From: Pycnopodia helianthoides
Lineage: Eukaryota > Echinodermata > Asteroidea > Forcipulatida > Asteriidae
Assembly (NCBI GenBank): GCA_032158295.1
Contig: CM063251.1
Span: 5,920,253-5,984,252, forward strand
Reading direction: 5' to 3'
Length of the DNA: 64,000 nucleotides
The notes below the pieces were generated by a model. The model was not told the DNA's origin. It worked only from the letters and a program-made list of their open reading frames with translations, and did no database searches. Below are positions 34,001 to 46,000 of this stretch, piece after piece (within the stretch, counting starts at the first letter, position 1; every line of letters starts with the position of its first letter). The translations under genes were made by a program, and so were the position numbers.

Positions 34001-37000
34001 AAATGTGAAAAAAACAAAACGCGGTCAAAGGTCAGCGTACACGCTTTTCCAGCCATTGCAACTGTCAAGTTTACGTGACATTGGAATCATGTAGACTAGT
34101 GATCTGTTTATGTATTAATTATAACAATGGCGAGGCATAAGGATCCAGTCTTCATATCCATCAAGCACAACTTCACGTGTAATTAAAAAACCGACATAAA
34201 CGCAGTCCGATCCACACCGTGCAGGTATTCGTCGTTGTCCCGCCGCATGTGTAGTGCAGGCATCACGTAACGTGACAATAGTTAGGGGATAATAGCTAGG
34301 GCTACAGACTAAAACCCTCGTAAATCAAAACGTAATTAATGGTCTGGCTCCCTACCCCTCCACAGGCTCCGAGTTCATGCCTCCGTGGTTTGTCTCTCTG
34401 GCCCGGCGAGACACTGCACCAGCTGTACGGGACATGCCCCCAAGGTTTACCCGCTAGCTCCCCACGCTGATGCGCCGTAAAACACTCTGAATGCGAATCT
34501 TACGTTAATTTTTCATCATTATTAACAACTTGCATCCATAAACTGAATACATAGTCTTCTTAGCCAAATACTCGTGAATAATTGTTTAAAAAAAAATACT
34601 TGAATTTGGTTCAGTAATTTACTTTTATACGGCTGGAAGAAAAACTAAATCTGAAGATCACGTGTCATTTTGGTTCCGAAAAGTCACGTGACCTTCGTTT
34701 TTTGAAAAATGCTCGAAAACGGCAAAATTTGATGGTTTCTTTTATGAACCAATCTTCTCCATTTCAGGAAGACCTTTGGAATCATGTTTTAGTCTATTTT
34801 GTAGCCCAAATAGCCCAATGAAGCCGGTGTGTACCTTTAAGAGTTGTTCATCCACTAAAACACCTACAGTGTGTTGTAATTAGTGAGTAGTGGTTAAAAA
34901 CACATTTGACTCTTGAAGTACAACCTACAAAATGGTGGTCCGTGTTCTGTCTTGAAATTAAACAAAAAATACAGTTTCACGGGATATTTATGTGAATCAT
35001 TATATTCTACTTTTAAAATATCTTTCTAACCATATTCATTCCATGACAAAGGCTTTTCAAAAAACTTTTTAAAATATCTTTCTAACCATATTCATTCCAT
35101 GACAAACGCTTTTCATAGCCCAAAGTACCCAATCCGAAGGCAATGTGCCCCTTTAATTGTAAATAAACAAGGAACTTGTAACTGTATTGGTGCCTACACA
35201 CATGTACATCATGTTACGATGTACATGTGTTATACTTTTCTTTTTTTTATTCGATAACCATGTAATGTAAGTGGAGAGTCGTGACTGTAATGGGCCCAGT
35301 TTTAGTGAGAGTGATTTACACATTCTAAACACCTGGAAGGGAACTTTGAAATGTTAAATAACTTCTATGTATTGGTTTCATTGTGCAATTTGTCTTGTGG
35401 AATGCGTGCACGTGTCATTTTTTGTTTTTAAAAGCATAACTACCATGTTTAACGACAATTCTTTATGCTTATTTGCATTTTCTGTCGGCTGCCGGGGTGG
35501 GGGGGGGGTTTATCTCCAATGTTTTCATGTTATAAGCCTAAATGCTTTGTAGGTTTTGAACAAACCATTTGAATAATAATGTCTGGTACAATGAATTGCT
35601 TAGTCACAAGTACCTCAGTGACATTATTCAAATCTAACTAGCAAATCGCTCATTACCTTGCTTGGCAGTTCTATTAATCATCTTTTTTAACATCAATTAG
35701 ATGTAAGTATTCAAACTCCGGATTAACACACACTTTTTTGTTGTTGTATCGAACCTTCAGCTCACAGATGAGAGTGCAGACACAGCTGCCAAGATGCTTG
35801 TCTCAATGCCAGGGCTCCGCTTGCTGCTTCTTGGGCACAATGCCCTCGGCGGGGAGGGTTTAACCACCATCGTGACTGCCCTGAATCCTTCAGAGTCATC
35901 CAGCCTAAGGATACTTGATGTCTCCTGTCAGGACTCGCATCTGGATGAGACTGACTTGGTCGATTTACTCAGCTTAGTGGCTAAGAAACTTGGTGAGAAA
36001 ATTATATCTTTTTTATTTTTTTTATTTTGTTGTTGATTTAGATTTCAAGGTTTCAGTATCGCCACATAACAGTATCAAAATACAAAAAAGGCAATAAAAA
36101 TCAACATACAAAATACTTGTATGACAACATAGATTTGAAGAACTAGATGCAAAATAAATGTTTTACTGCAGAGGGATCCATTGCAGAAGCAAAGCTTTTA
36201 GACAATGGTCACTTAGTCACATTCAGACAGGGGTCATATAATAATAACCCTTTCATTACCGAATTGTTTGGACATGAACAACCGCTGGTGACTGCATTGT
36301 TTGACCACTCAAGCATGGAGCACACATTCTTATACAACAGAAAGCTTTCGTTCAAAGGCCATTTTTGCAAACTCTATTATCTTCGTAAAGATATTCTTTG
36401 AAAGCAAAATAAGTAAACAAAAGTTCATTCTTATTTAATTCCCTTTCATAAAATCAAAAAATCATTGAGATCGGCCAATAAATGTCCAAGTTCAACCTTG
36501 TTTTATTTTACCACCATTGGAAAGATCTGATCTTTCTCTTTCTACTGATGGACAAAACTGCAGCTTTTTTTTAAATAGCGTATGTGGTAGGGCTTGAATG
36601 CTGTTTTGGGGCGTAATCTTGGTTGAATTAAGTCGCTAATGTTAAGAAAAGGGTTGAATAGACCATATAGATCCGTGGTCCAGTCGAGCCACCAATGAAC
36701 AAATATCATAATAATAGGTCTCAATGTTTACAAAGAAGAATCAATAAACACTAATACAAACACAAACAGTGGACGTGGACTTCATGACAAAAAAATACAT
36801 AACAGTATTTAAATGTAAATATGCCTAGAGCCCTCTTCAGACATATCAAAATGGTATTCTTGTCAGAATTTTTTTTGTAAAATTGATCATCTTAAAGAGC
36901 AACATGAGCGATGTTTTTTAAGCAGCAAGAAACATTAGCCTTCTTTATATAAATGTATCTTCGAACTAAGTTCAACAGAAAAAAATAGTATTGTAAGTTT

Positions 37001-40000
37001 GGAATGATTAATACTTCGGAAATAAAAAATGTGTCTTACTTGACAAAATTTCCACGATTTCTAAGAACTTCCCGCGTATCGACCGCTGGTGGCGCTGTGC
37101 AAAAAATCTCTATGAATTACATCAGGCTGTGGAAAAATTTACAAATTTACAAAAACATTCCAGATGTATAATAAAAAGGGTAAAAATGTTTAAAGTTCTA
37201 TTGCATCTCAACCTTTTGGACACTTAAATGAAGTATTAAAAACGAGAATGAGTTTTTCATGTTTGTAGACGCAATCTCTACCTTGCAATTTGGCTCATTC
37301 AATCGGAGCTCTCTTTTGAGGACTGTGTATTTGGCTGTACAGTAAATTTTATGTACAATTCACATCGGGTAGAAATATTAAAATGTTTCAGCATGTGCTG
37401 ACAATGTACCTCTTTTTAATAGAAAGAGTCACCATGGACTTTTGCTTTGCAAAATGGTCCATTGGTAGGGGCTCCTATACAGGTACGTCACAGAATCCCT
37501 ATAATTGAAAGAGACATAGAAGACAGTTTCTCAAAGTTTCAAAAATTTTTTAAAGGTTTGCTTTTTTGATTTATGTTTTCTTTTAATATCAATATTATCT
37601 AATTAGGTTACATGAAAGATGGCGATGATTGCATGACAATGCATGGAAGAAGCCCCCTTCCGTCCCATCCCCATGGGCTGACGATTCGGCTAACAGGCCT
37701 TGGTGGATCTCCCGACAATGGGCAGTCCCTTGACAGTGTAACAGTGAAGACAGACTACACTCGTAGCCAATCACCATCCCTGTCTCTCCAACATGTGTTA
37801 GAGATTGCTGATTGGCTGAAAGGGTCTCTCACAGAAGGTAAGGATTGCTCTCATTGGTTGGGTGGATTGTAGGAATATGTATAAGAACTGATTGCATGAT
37901 TGATTAAACTTACTAATGGATAATTTGATTGATTTAAATTGAGTATCGTTATACCAGATAATTGGTTACATTTCATATTGTTAATGATAAACTAACTTTT
38001 GCTTATTGTTTGAAATGGTCGCTGACATGTTCTATTTTTCTTGTGTGGTTTCAGTTATAGTTGATAAGAAATGTGAACACTTTGATATGTTGAAATGATG
38101 TCCTATGTCACTGTATAAATTCTATAGGTCAACATTACGTTGACAAAAACCTATCTATAACCCTACCTTTAAGTGATAATTGATTTTGGATTGCTTGTAC
38201 TTGTTGTTGGCAGGTACTACTCTTTTGTGGTTTCAATTGCATTTGACATGAAAAGTTAAGGTTTTGATATATTGAATTGGTTTTGGTGTTGGTTTAACTA
38301 TTTTGTATTGTGCATTTATGCTTTTATGGAATTTGTGCATTATTATTTATCATTATCATTTTTGTAACTTTGTATATTACATTCTCTTTCTTATCCCCAC
38401 TTTTCTTATCTTTTGCAGTTCTTCTTCCCCACTTCTAAATCCAAGCCTTTTTTTAAAACAATCTTTCAGTTGGTATTATTTTTATTAGTGAGAAGATGAT
38501 TTACTTTTGTAATACTGTCAATAATACTGTCAGTGAGTAACAGAGGCCATGGCCTCTGTAGCCTCTGTATAATTCCAGGCCTTGGGTTTGCTTAAGTTTT
38601 ATGAACTCTGTAACACTGTAGGTAATCCCTAGAAGTCACAGAAAACATACCCTTCATAACAAATGGCCATGCTTTTATGTCCATCCCCTGTTGCCAGGCC
38701 ATTTATGCTTGACTTTGTACTGGGCATAGCAGTCGTCAACTGTAAAATTATTAAGCTGTGAGAATTTAATTGATTTGGGTTTCTAGGATGAAGGCCTAGT
38801 TAAGATTTAGTTAGTATCAAGTTTAGAAATGGTGGAGGCTTTATCATGCTGCAGCCATAGTAGTCATATTCCCTGATTGCAATTGTTTTGATCAAAAGTG
38901 CAACTAGGAACCATACTGTTTTACCCCCTTCCAGCCTCGTTTTGGTTATATTTACTTTAATGGAAGACGAACAAAGATGGCTGCACCATGATAAAAGTGA
39001 TTAGTATTATAACACATTGTCACCTCGTTGCAGGAGATACAGATGATTGCAGTATGACAGCAGAGGAGTGGTCTCAAGTTATTGGTCTGGCTAAGGACCC
39101 TTCAGTTCCGTCATGGCTACAGGTGACATGATCATTATTATAACCCTCAATCAAATAAATTTATTCCTTTATGCCATCCACTATAGCAACTGCCTAAATA
39201 TGACGCTCAGGCAGCCTAACATGTGTGTGACCACGCCCCTTGATCACCTAGCAACATACCAGACTGCACAATGCAGCAATTCAAATGGTGAATTCCGGGC
39301 TGCTGTGATCTGTCAATGCGTCAGAGGGCGGAGCTTAATAAATCAGTCTATTATATTAGTTATATATTTCTGGTAACAAAACCAAGGATGCTTCAAAAGT
39401 GAACTTATAATCACTGTAGCTCGCAAGCCTGAAGAAACCTGTAAACAAGGGTGCTTGCTATGTGAACCAGAAACACCTGGGTTAACCCCCTACTTTTCCA
39501 CGTTAAGTGTTCTGGGTTCTTTTACCTGAGCTACCAATCTTAGTTCACGATACCTATGGCTTAATGTCCCATCCAAAGGACAGAACAATAATTGTTGAGT
39601 GTCTTGCTTAAGGACACATGTGTTGAGACCGGGACTCAAACCCACACTCTGCTGATTAGAAACACCAGAGCTTGAGTCAAGTGCTCTAAACTGCTACTTT
39701 ATATTGTGGGCTCGATTCCACAAAGAGCTAAGATTGCTCTTAGCTGCGAATCAATCTTGACTGCTTTGAAGCAAAGTGTGACGCCATAACACAAATCACT
39801 ACGGTGATACTGACAACTCATGTATCTTTGAGATGAATCTTTGTAAAATCAAGCCCCGGCCTGGTACATGTGTATCCTCTTTTTACTTTGAGGCACATTG
39901 AACTATTCCTGTGAAATCAACTTTTATCAATTGGAGCACTTTTTAAGAGCCACAAAGCCAAGGCACAGGTCCAACTTCTCAGGGATCAAAGCAGGTCTGT

Positions 40001-43000
40001 ACATGGATTTATGAACTCTCACCCAGTTACAGCACACGTACACACACTCTCCATATTATGATACGGAGGGAGAGCCCCGTGTGCAGTAACTGGGTGAGAG
40101 TTCATAATTTAATGTACAGCCACAGGCCTGCTGTGATCATGACGACACAGCCCCTTTAAACTAAAAAATATTAAACTAAGCACAAGTCAATTTTGCTTTA
40201 TAGCGCTACCAAAAAGGTTACCAGCCGAAACACTAAGTGATGCGTACCATTTGTGACCGGTTTCCTGCAAATTTTAGCTTATCAGAACTTTTTCTGCTTT
40301 AGCAGCTCTAGATGAAATTAAGCCCAAGGTCCAACTTGTACAGAACATGCTCATTCACATTTTGTAATCTGTTGGCAAGACTACTACTTAGGGCCAACTT
40401 CCATGGCTCCGCTTTCCGCATAATTCTGAACTTACGGGAACCTTTTTTCCCCTACAAGGTTAGGTCAAAATTTCTGCAATAATTGTGTTCAAGCAAAATA
40501 TTCTAAGTAGTCTGAAGTGTGTGCACACACAAGCCAAAAGTCCTTGTAAGCACTTAAAACTCACTTACATGAAGCGTAGATTTTTCTGCCATGGTAGGTT
40601 TTACGCTTACATGAAATTGGGGCCCTGGTCACAGTATCATGGAGCTGCTTCATTCTTATAAATAAGTCCTGAGCATATTTCTTCAAAGGACAAACTTTAT
40701 GCAGGGAACCAACAACAAATAGTACACAGGACTTGATATGTTGGTTGCTAACCTGTTTCATGTAAGCAGAATTGTTGTGTGTACATAGTGAAGTTTTCTG
40801 CACAAGAAACCAGTCTCAGATAACATGGCATTTTAACTGGTAAGTTGTTCCTGTTAAGCATAAATTTTCTTCACTAGGTGAAATTCTTTGCTATGTAAAT
40901 TTCTTTCATAGCAAGTCTATGAAATAGAAATCAGTAGATCGTCTTTCAATTTAACTTTCGTATCAGTGAGTTTGTGGGAAAAGTCCTGTAACTTAACGTT
41001 TTCTTGGAAAACTTATCTCTCAGGTGTCTGCCCATCGCTCCCGAGCAATTTACCTCACCGGGTTACCAGCGAGTGTTTCAGCTAACAAGATGGAAGGGGA
41101 CTTAGAATCTGAAGCTGACTGTCTAGTTAAGGAAGTCTGCATTTTGAAGGTAAGCAAAGAGGATTTAAAACAAAAGCCTAAAATAGACTGTGCAAGTCTC
41201 ACGCGTATTCGAACATCAGGACCTGTTAAAGTGCGTGAGTTTGTTCCTCGGCGTGTTAAAGCAATGTACCTGGGACCAAAGTGTCTTCGGGAGATTTGCA
41301 CGGTCTGTTGTCATGTGTTTGGTATAAAATACCTTACTTTTGTTACATATTTCAAGAAGGCGATAGGCAGTTTTTCCCATTAGGTCAATGAAATAGATCA
41401 TAACTACATGTAAGTAAAAAAAAAAAGAAACATAATTTAAGAACATTCTTCACTTGTAAAGCCTTTTAGGTTCCTGCCTGGATTCTTAAATACCTCACTT
41501 TGTGCAGCAAGCCTTTGCACTACTGGAAGTAGAATAAGACAGAATCAAAAGTTGTTACCATAATGTTTTGCAAATTGCAATAAGCCATTTGCAGTTTAGA
41601 TTTGAATAGTTTGAATGGAAGAGCAGAGAGCCATTACAACAGCTTTATTTAACGTACAGGTACTGCAACTCTTTGGAACTCTTTGTCTGGTGTATATTTA
41701 CCTCCATCCTACAATCTAGACTGTTTTAGGAGGAATTTCAATTCCTACCTTCAGTTAATTTCATCTTAATTATTTTCTTCTTGCAACCCCTCACCCAGAG
41801 TGGCCTTTAGCAAACCTGCCTAAAGGATTATCTTTCTTTTCTTTTTTTAATCACTCAAAATAATTGTTAGCATAAAAACTTACTTGGTAACGAGCAATGG
41901 AGAGCTGTTGATAGTATAAAACATTGTGAGAAACGGCTCCCTCTGAATTAACGTAGTTTTTGAGAACGAAGTAAAATATTTGAATTGATTTTGATACCTC
42001 ACACGTGAGGTCTCGATATCAAGCATCTGAAAGCACACAACTTCGTGTGACAAGGGTGGTTTTTTCCATTATTATCTCTCAACTTCGACGACCAATTGAG
42101 TTCAAATTTTCACAGGTTTGTTATTTTGTGCATATGTTGAGATACACCAAGTGAGAAGACTGGTCTTTGACAATTACCAAAGGTGTCCAGTGTCTTTAAG
42201 AATATGGGCATGTTTATACTTATTGTATCAAAATTTACCCTCTTTCTTCTCATAGGATTTTATTCAGCGGAAACCAAATGGCATAGCTTGGGTGTTACTT
42301 GCTGACAACGAATCAGTACACAAGGCCTTGAATTACTTCTATGAAGGGAAGGTATGAAAATATTTTGAGCAAATCTGAAGTTTTTCATTTTGGGTTATTT
42401 TTCAGTGAAAATAGTTTTGACTTGTTTGGACGTTTACATTACTTTTGCTGATTTTTAAATTGCAGATTTTTAATTGCCTATGATATATATGTAGAAGGAT
42501 ATTGTTAAACTGGGTCCTATACGCTTCAAAGTACATAATTGGTTTTGTGAAACAAAGTGGCATCTTTTGTGCATACATTCCAGAAGAAAAATACAACATC
42601 GCTACAGTTACAAGAAAGAACAAAATAAACAACAACAAGCCTTTCAATAACTGTGTATTGAAAAGAACAACATGATTTTTAATTTTTCTGCCCAACATTG
42701 ATGTATCATTCATTCGTCTTAGACTTTTGTGAAGTTCAATTCGAATTCATTGTACAATGAAATTAAAATAGCACTGTACTTTAGTACGAAGAACAAATCA
42801 GTCACGTTTACAAAGATCACAAGATGGCTACAGGTTGAAAATGTATTTAATGATACATAAAGTTCATAAAAACTAGTACAAATTAATGTTCATATAAACA
42901 AGCAGATTGATATCATTAAATAATCTTGTTGCTCTGAATTTTTACATGTCCGGTTGACACAATTTTCATTTCATTTAAAATCTTGAAAATTTTCAGGTTC

Positions 43001-46000
43001 ACTACATAATTCAAGCCTGTAATTTGACAAGACAAATTGCACACTTTACAAATTCAAAGATAGGTGTTCTGATAATGGGTTTTTTAAAGTCAAGGTTGTC
43101 TTTTCTCAGGTATTATGGCTTTTTCTCTGCATACAATTTTTTCCCAGGAGTAAACATTTGGGTGACAGGTATCCTTTTATTTTTTGTGTAGGCCTTGATG
43201 TTTAGCCAACCATACATAATATCTTGCATCAAGCTGTCAGTCACTGCCAACGACCCAAATCCTGAAGATGAGAATAAAGCAAGGTGGGTAAAAAATATGT
43301 TTTAGGTTGTCTCGATTACTCAGTATTTTGATCTCTCCGTAGATTGAAAGTCAGTTCCTCCCGGATATGTGGTCTAAAATTTCCTTGGGGATTAGTTCTC
43401 AGACCTCCTCATTGATTTAGTCTCAGATCTTCCCTGTTATTTAGTTTCACCTCATTGCTGTAATTTAGTCGCAGGTCTACCTGGTGATAAAGTCCCAGGT
43501 CTCCCTGAAGTTTTGGACTTATATCTGGAGTGGCATGGGTGGCTAGTGCGTAGTGTGCCTCTCATCAATGTAACCCTGGTTCGATTTCTTGTAAGGGCCA
43601 TACGTGAGTAGAGTTGTGCATTGGTTCTCTCCTATGCCACAAGGGTTTTTCTTCCGACCCTCTGGTTTTCCTCCCTCTGGAAAAATCAAACACTTTAGAT
43701 CTCTGGCTGTGCTCCGTGGTGATACATATGGGTCAATGTGGCTGGCGCCCTGGCATTCTTGTGGCTTGAAAACAGTGTAGCTGCATCCTTCACAATCCAG
43801 CAATTCAATTAAGAGTATTAAGCTTCCCTTTACTTATATCTCCTAATATATCAATCAACTCTGTGATTTCTTCCTAATAAGCTCCTGATCAATCATAAAA
43901 CACAGATCTCCCTGGAGATTGTATCTCAAACCTCCCCTGTCAATTTGTCGCAGATGACTTTGCTCATCAGTAGCATTATCCATTAACTGCTGTCAGTATG
44001 AGACAGGTGAAGCCATAATTAAATGTGGACACTTGAATGATCTTGACTCGAATTGACCTCGTCTCTTGCATGACAGAATTAATCCCCACAGAAATATTTG
44101 CCAGTCTCAACATTGTTTCATCTAAACATTATTTCACATTATCCGTTTTCCATTAACCAGATGAAGAAATGTCAATAGCAAGTGTATGACACATACATTG
44201 TACATCATTGCCTTTGAGTTGAGACGAGTACATTCACTCTGTACGACCAACCTGGTAAAAATGTCGTCAAACTAGGTAGTCACATTTTTTTAACGAACAA
44301 CGAATAACTCTTTAATTTTATGGGATTTTTGCATCTTTACATAATATGCTCACTTTGAGCTGGCAATTACAATGTCTTGCTTTTTGCTTTTATTACACAG
44401 AAAATCATTTCTCAAGACATAAGAACTGACCGAATATTAAAGTTTAAAAAATCAGAATACAAATTTTCAACTTGGTTGTTATGGTTTTGTTGCATGCCTT
44501 TAAAAGCGGACTTCAAAGGTAATATAAAGGATTGGTAGAGCTGACAAAATACTCACAGACATTGTTCATATTTTTGGCGATAAACCATATTATGGAATAA
44601 TAAACCTTCAAAAATGATGGCTCGATCCGTTGTGTGAGTCAGGAGAAAATAGTGAAAAACAATGCACAATTTTCAGCATGTGAACATATTGTCCTTAATT
44701 TTGGTTGTAACAACCGAAATCAGCTGTTACGTTTTAGGTTATCAGATTCAGTTTTCTCGATAATGACTTGATTTCAGAGGGAAATATTTCACAGAAAAAC
44801 ATGGCTCTAGTATGAAGTGCATGATCAGTAAGTTTTCAGATTAAAATTAAAAAATAGTTCCTTACCGATCATGTATAATACCTTTAACATACTTTTTTAC
44901 AGAAGTGAACTGTTTAACCCTCTAGAGACCATGGCGGCTACGAGCAGCCACGATGTTTGACTTGCATCCACCCAACCAAAAATGTCAAAGTAAAGAGGAT
45001 ACAACATTTCCTTCTTCATTTGATTTGTGTTGTAATTCTCACCCCACAACCATAACCACAAATCGAACGTGAAGTCGTTCCTTGACCAGCATTTCATGAC
45101 ACCCAGGAGCCAAACATTTTCCCATGTGAATAGTCATTGGCATAACTAGAGGTGGGGGACCCCATGAGATAAAAAAATGCACAAATGAATTGGTTCATAC
45201 TTTAAACAGCACAAAATAATGTATACCCCCCTGTTGCCACCCACCCCCAAAAATAATAATTATAATAACAATAATAAATAAATAAATAAATAACAATTTT
45301 AATAATAGGGATAAAAGTGAGGATAGATCTGTTGCAGAAGGCGGCGCTTTTGGGAACAGCCAGGATCCTAAGAAAGACCCTTGAGATCAAAGGTTACCGG
45401 ACGTAGCCTGACATGAGGAGTTACCGGCACAAAGGAAAATGTGATCTTTCTTTGGCACGCTGTGATAAGATGAAATAATAATAATAATAAAAACAATAAG
45501 AAATAAATAAAAAACTTAAAATAATTAACAATAGTAATAATTAAAATTAGAATAAAATTAAAGGAACGTTACAGAAGTGGTAAGTAAAATTTTCTTTAAG
45601 ATCACAGATTTACATAAAACATAAACGGTCTAATGATTATGATAGTAGAAAACATCCTTATAAATATTTCTGTCTGAAATGCCATATTTGATGAGAAATA
45701 AATCAAACTAATTTCCGATTGGAGTTTATCGCTCATGAGCGTTTTATTCATGCATTGTATAACACATGCAAATTTGTAATCGGTTTTGCACTATTTTCTC
45801 GTAACCCAGATGGCCGATCGATCTCAAACTTTACAGGTTTGTTAGTTTATGTATATGGTGGATTATATAAAGTGCTTACACTGCCAGCAACTGTTTTGTG
45901 AGCAAAAACCAATTCTGTAATGTTCCTTTAAATAGTACCTGAAAAAAATGTCTGGTTAAGCCACTGTTAAAGGCCCTGTACACTATTGGTAAGATCAAAA

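Larger units (their letters stand above)
39123..41023 (+). other. Intron 13 of the LRR-RRM gene
   Basis: Holds the minus-strand SINE at 39470-39712 and a family-F palindrome at 40012-40165 (actctcacccagttacagca paired with tgcagtaactgggtgagagt). No extra exon seen. Confidence 0.6.

Noticed and set aside
36147..36401. Possible extra exon in intron 11 (84 codons after a tgcag site)
   Set aside because: Exons 11 and 12 already join in phase (1 to 1). The frame ends in a stop without a fitting donor and shows no LRR pattern.
41024..41383. Read-through of exon 14 as a 119-codon terminal exon
   Set aside because: The part after gtaagc at 41150 has no RRM features, whereas splicing to 42256 continues the fold with matching phase.
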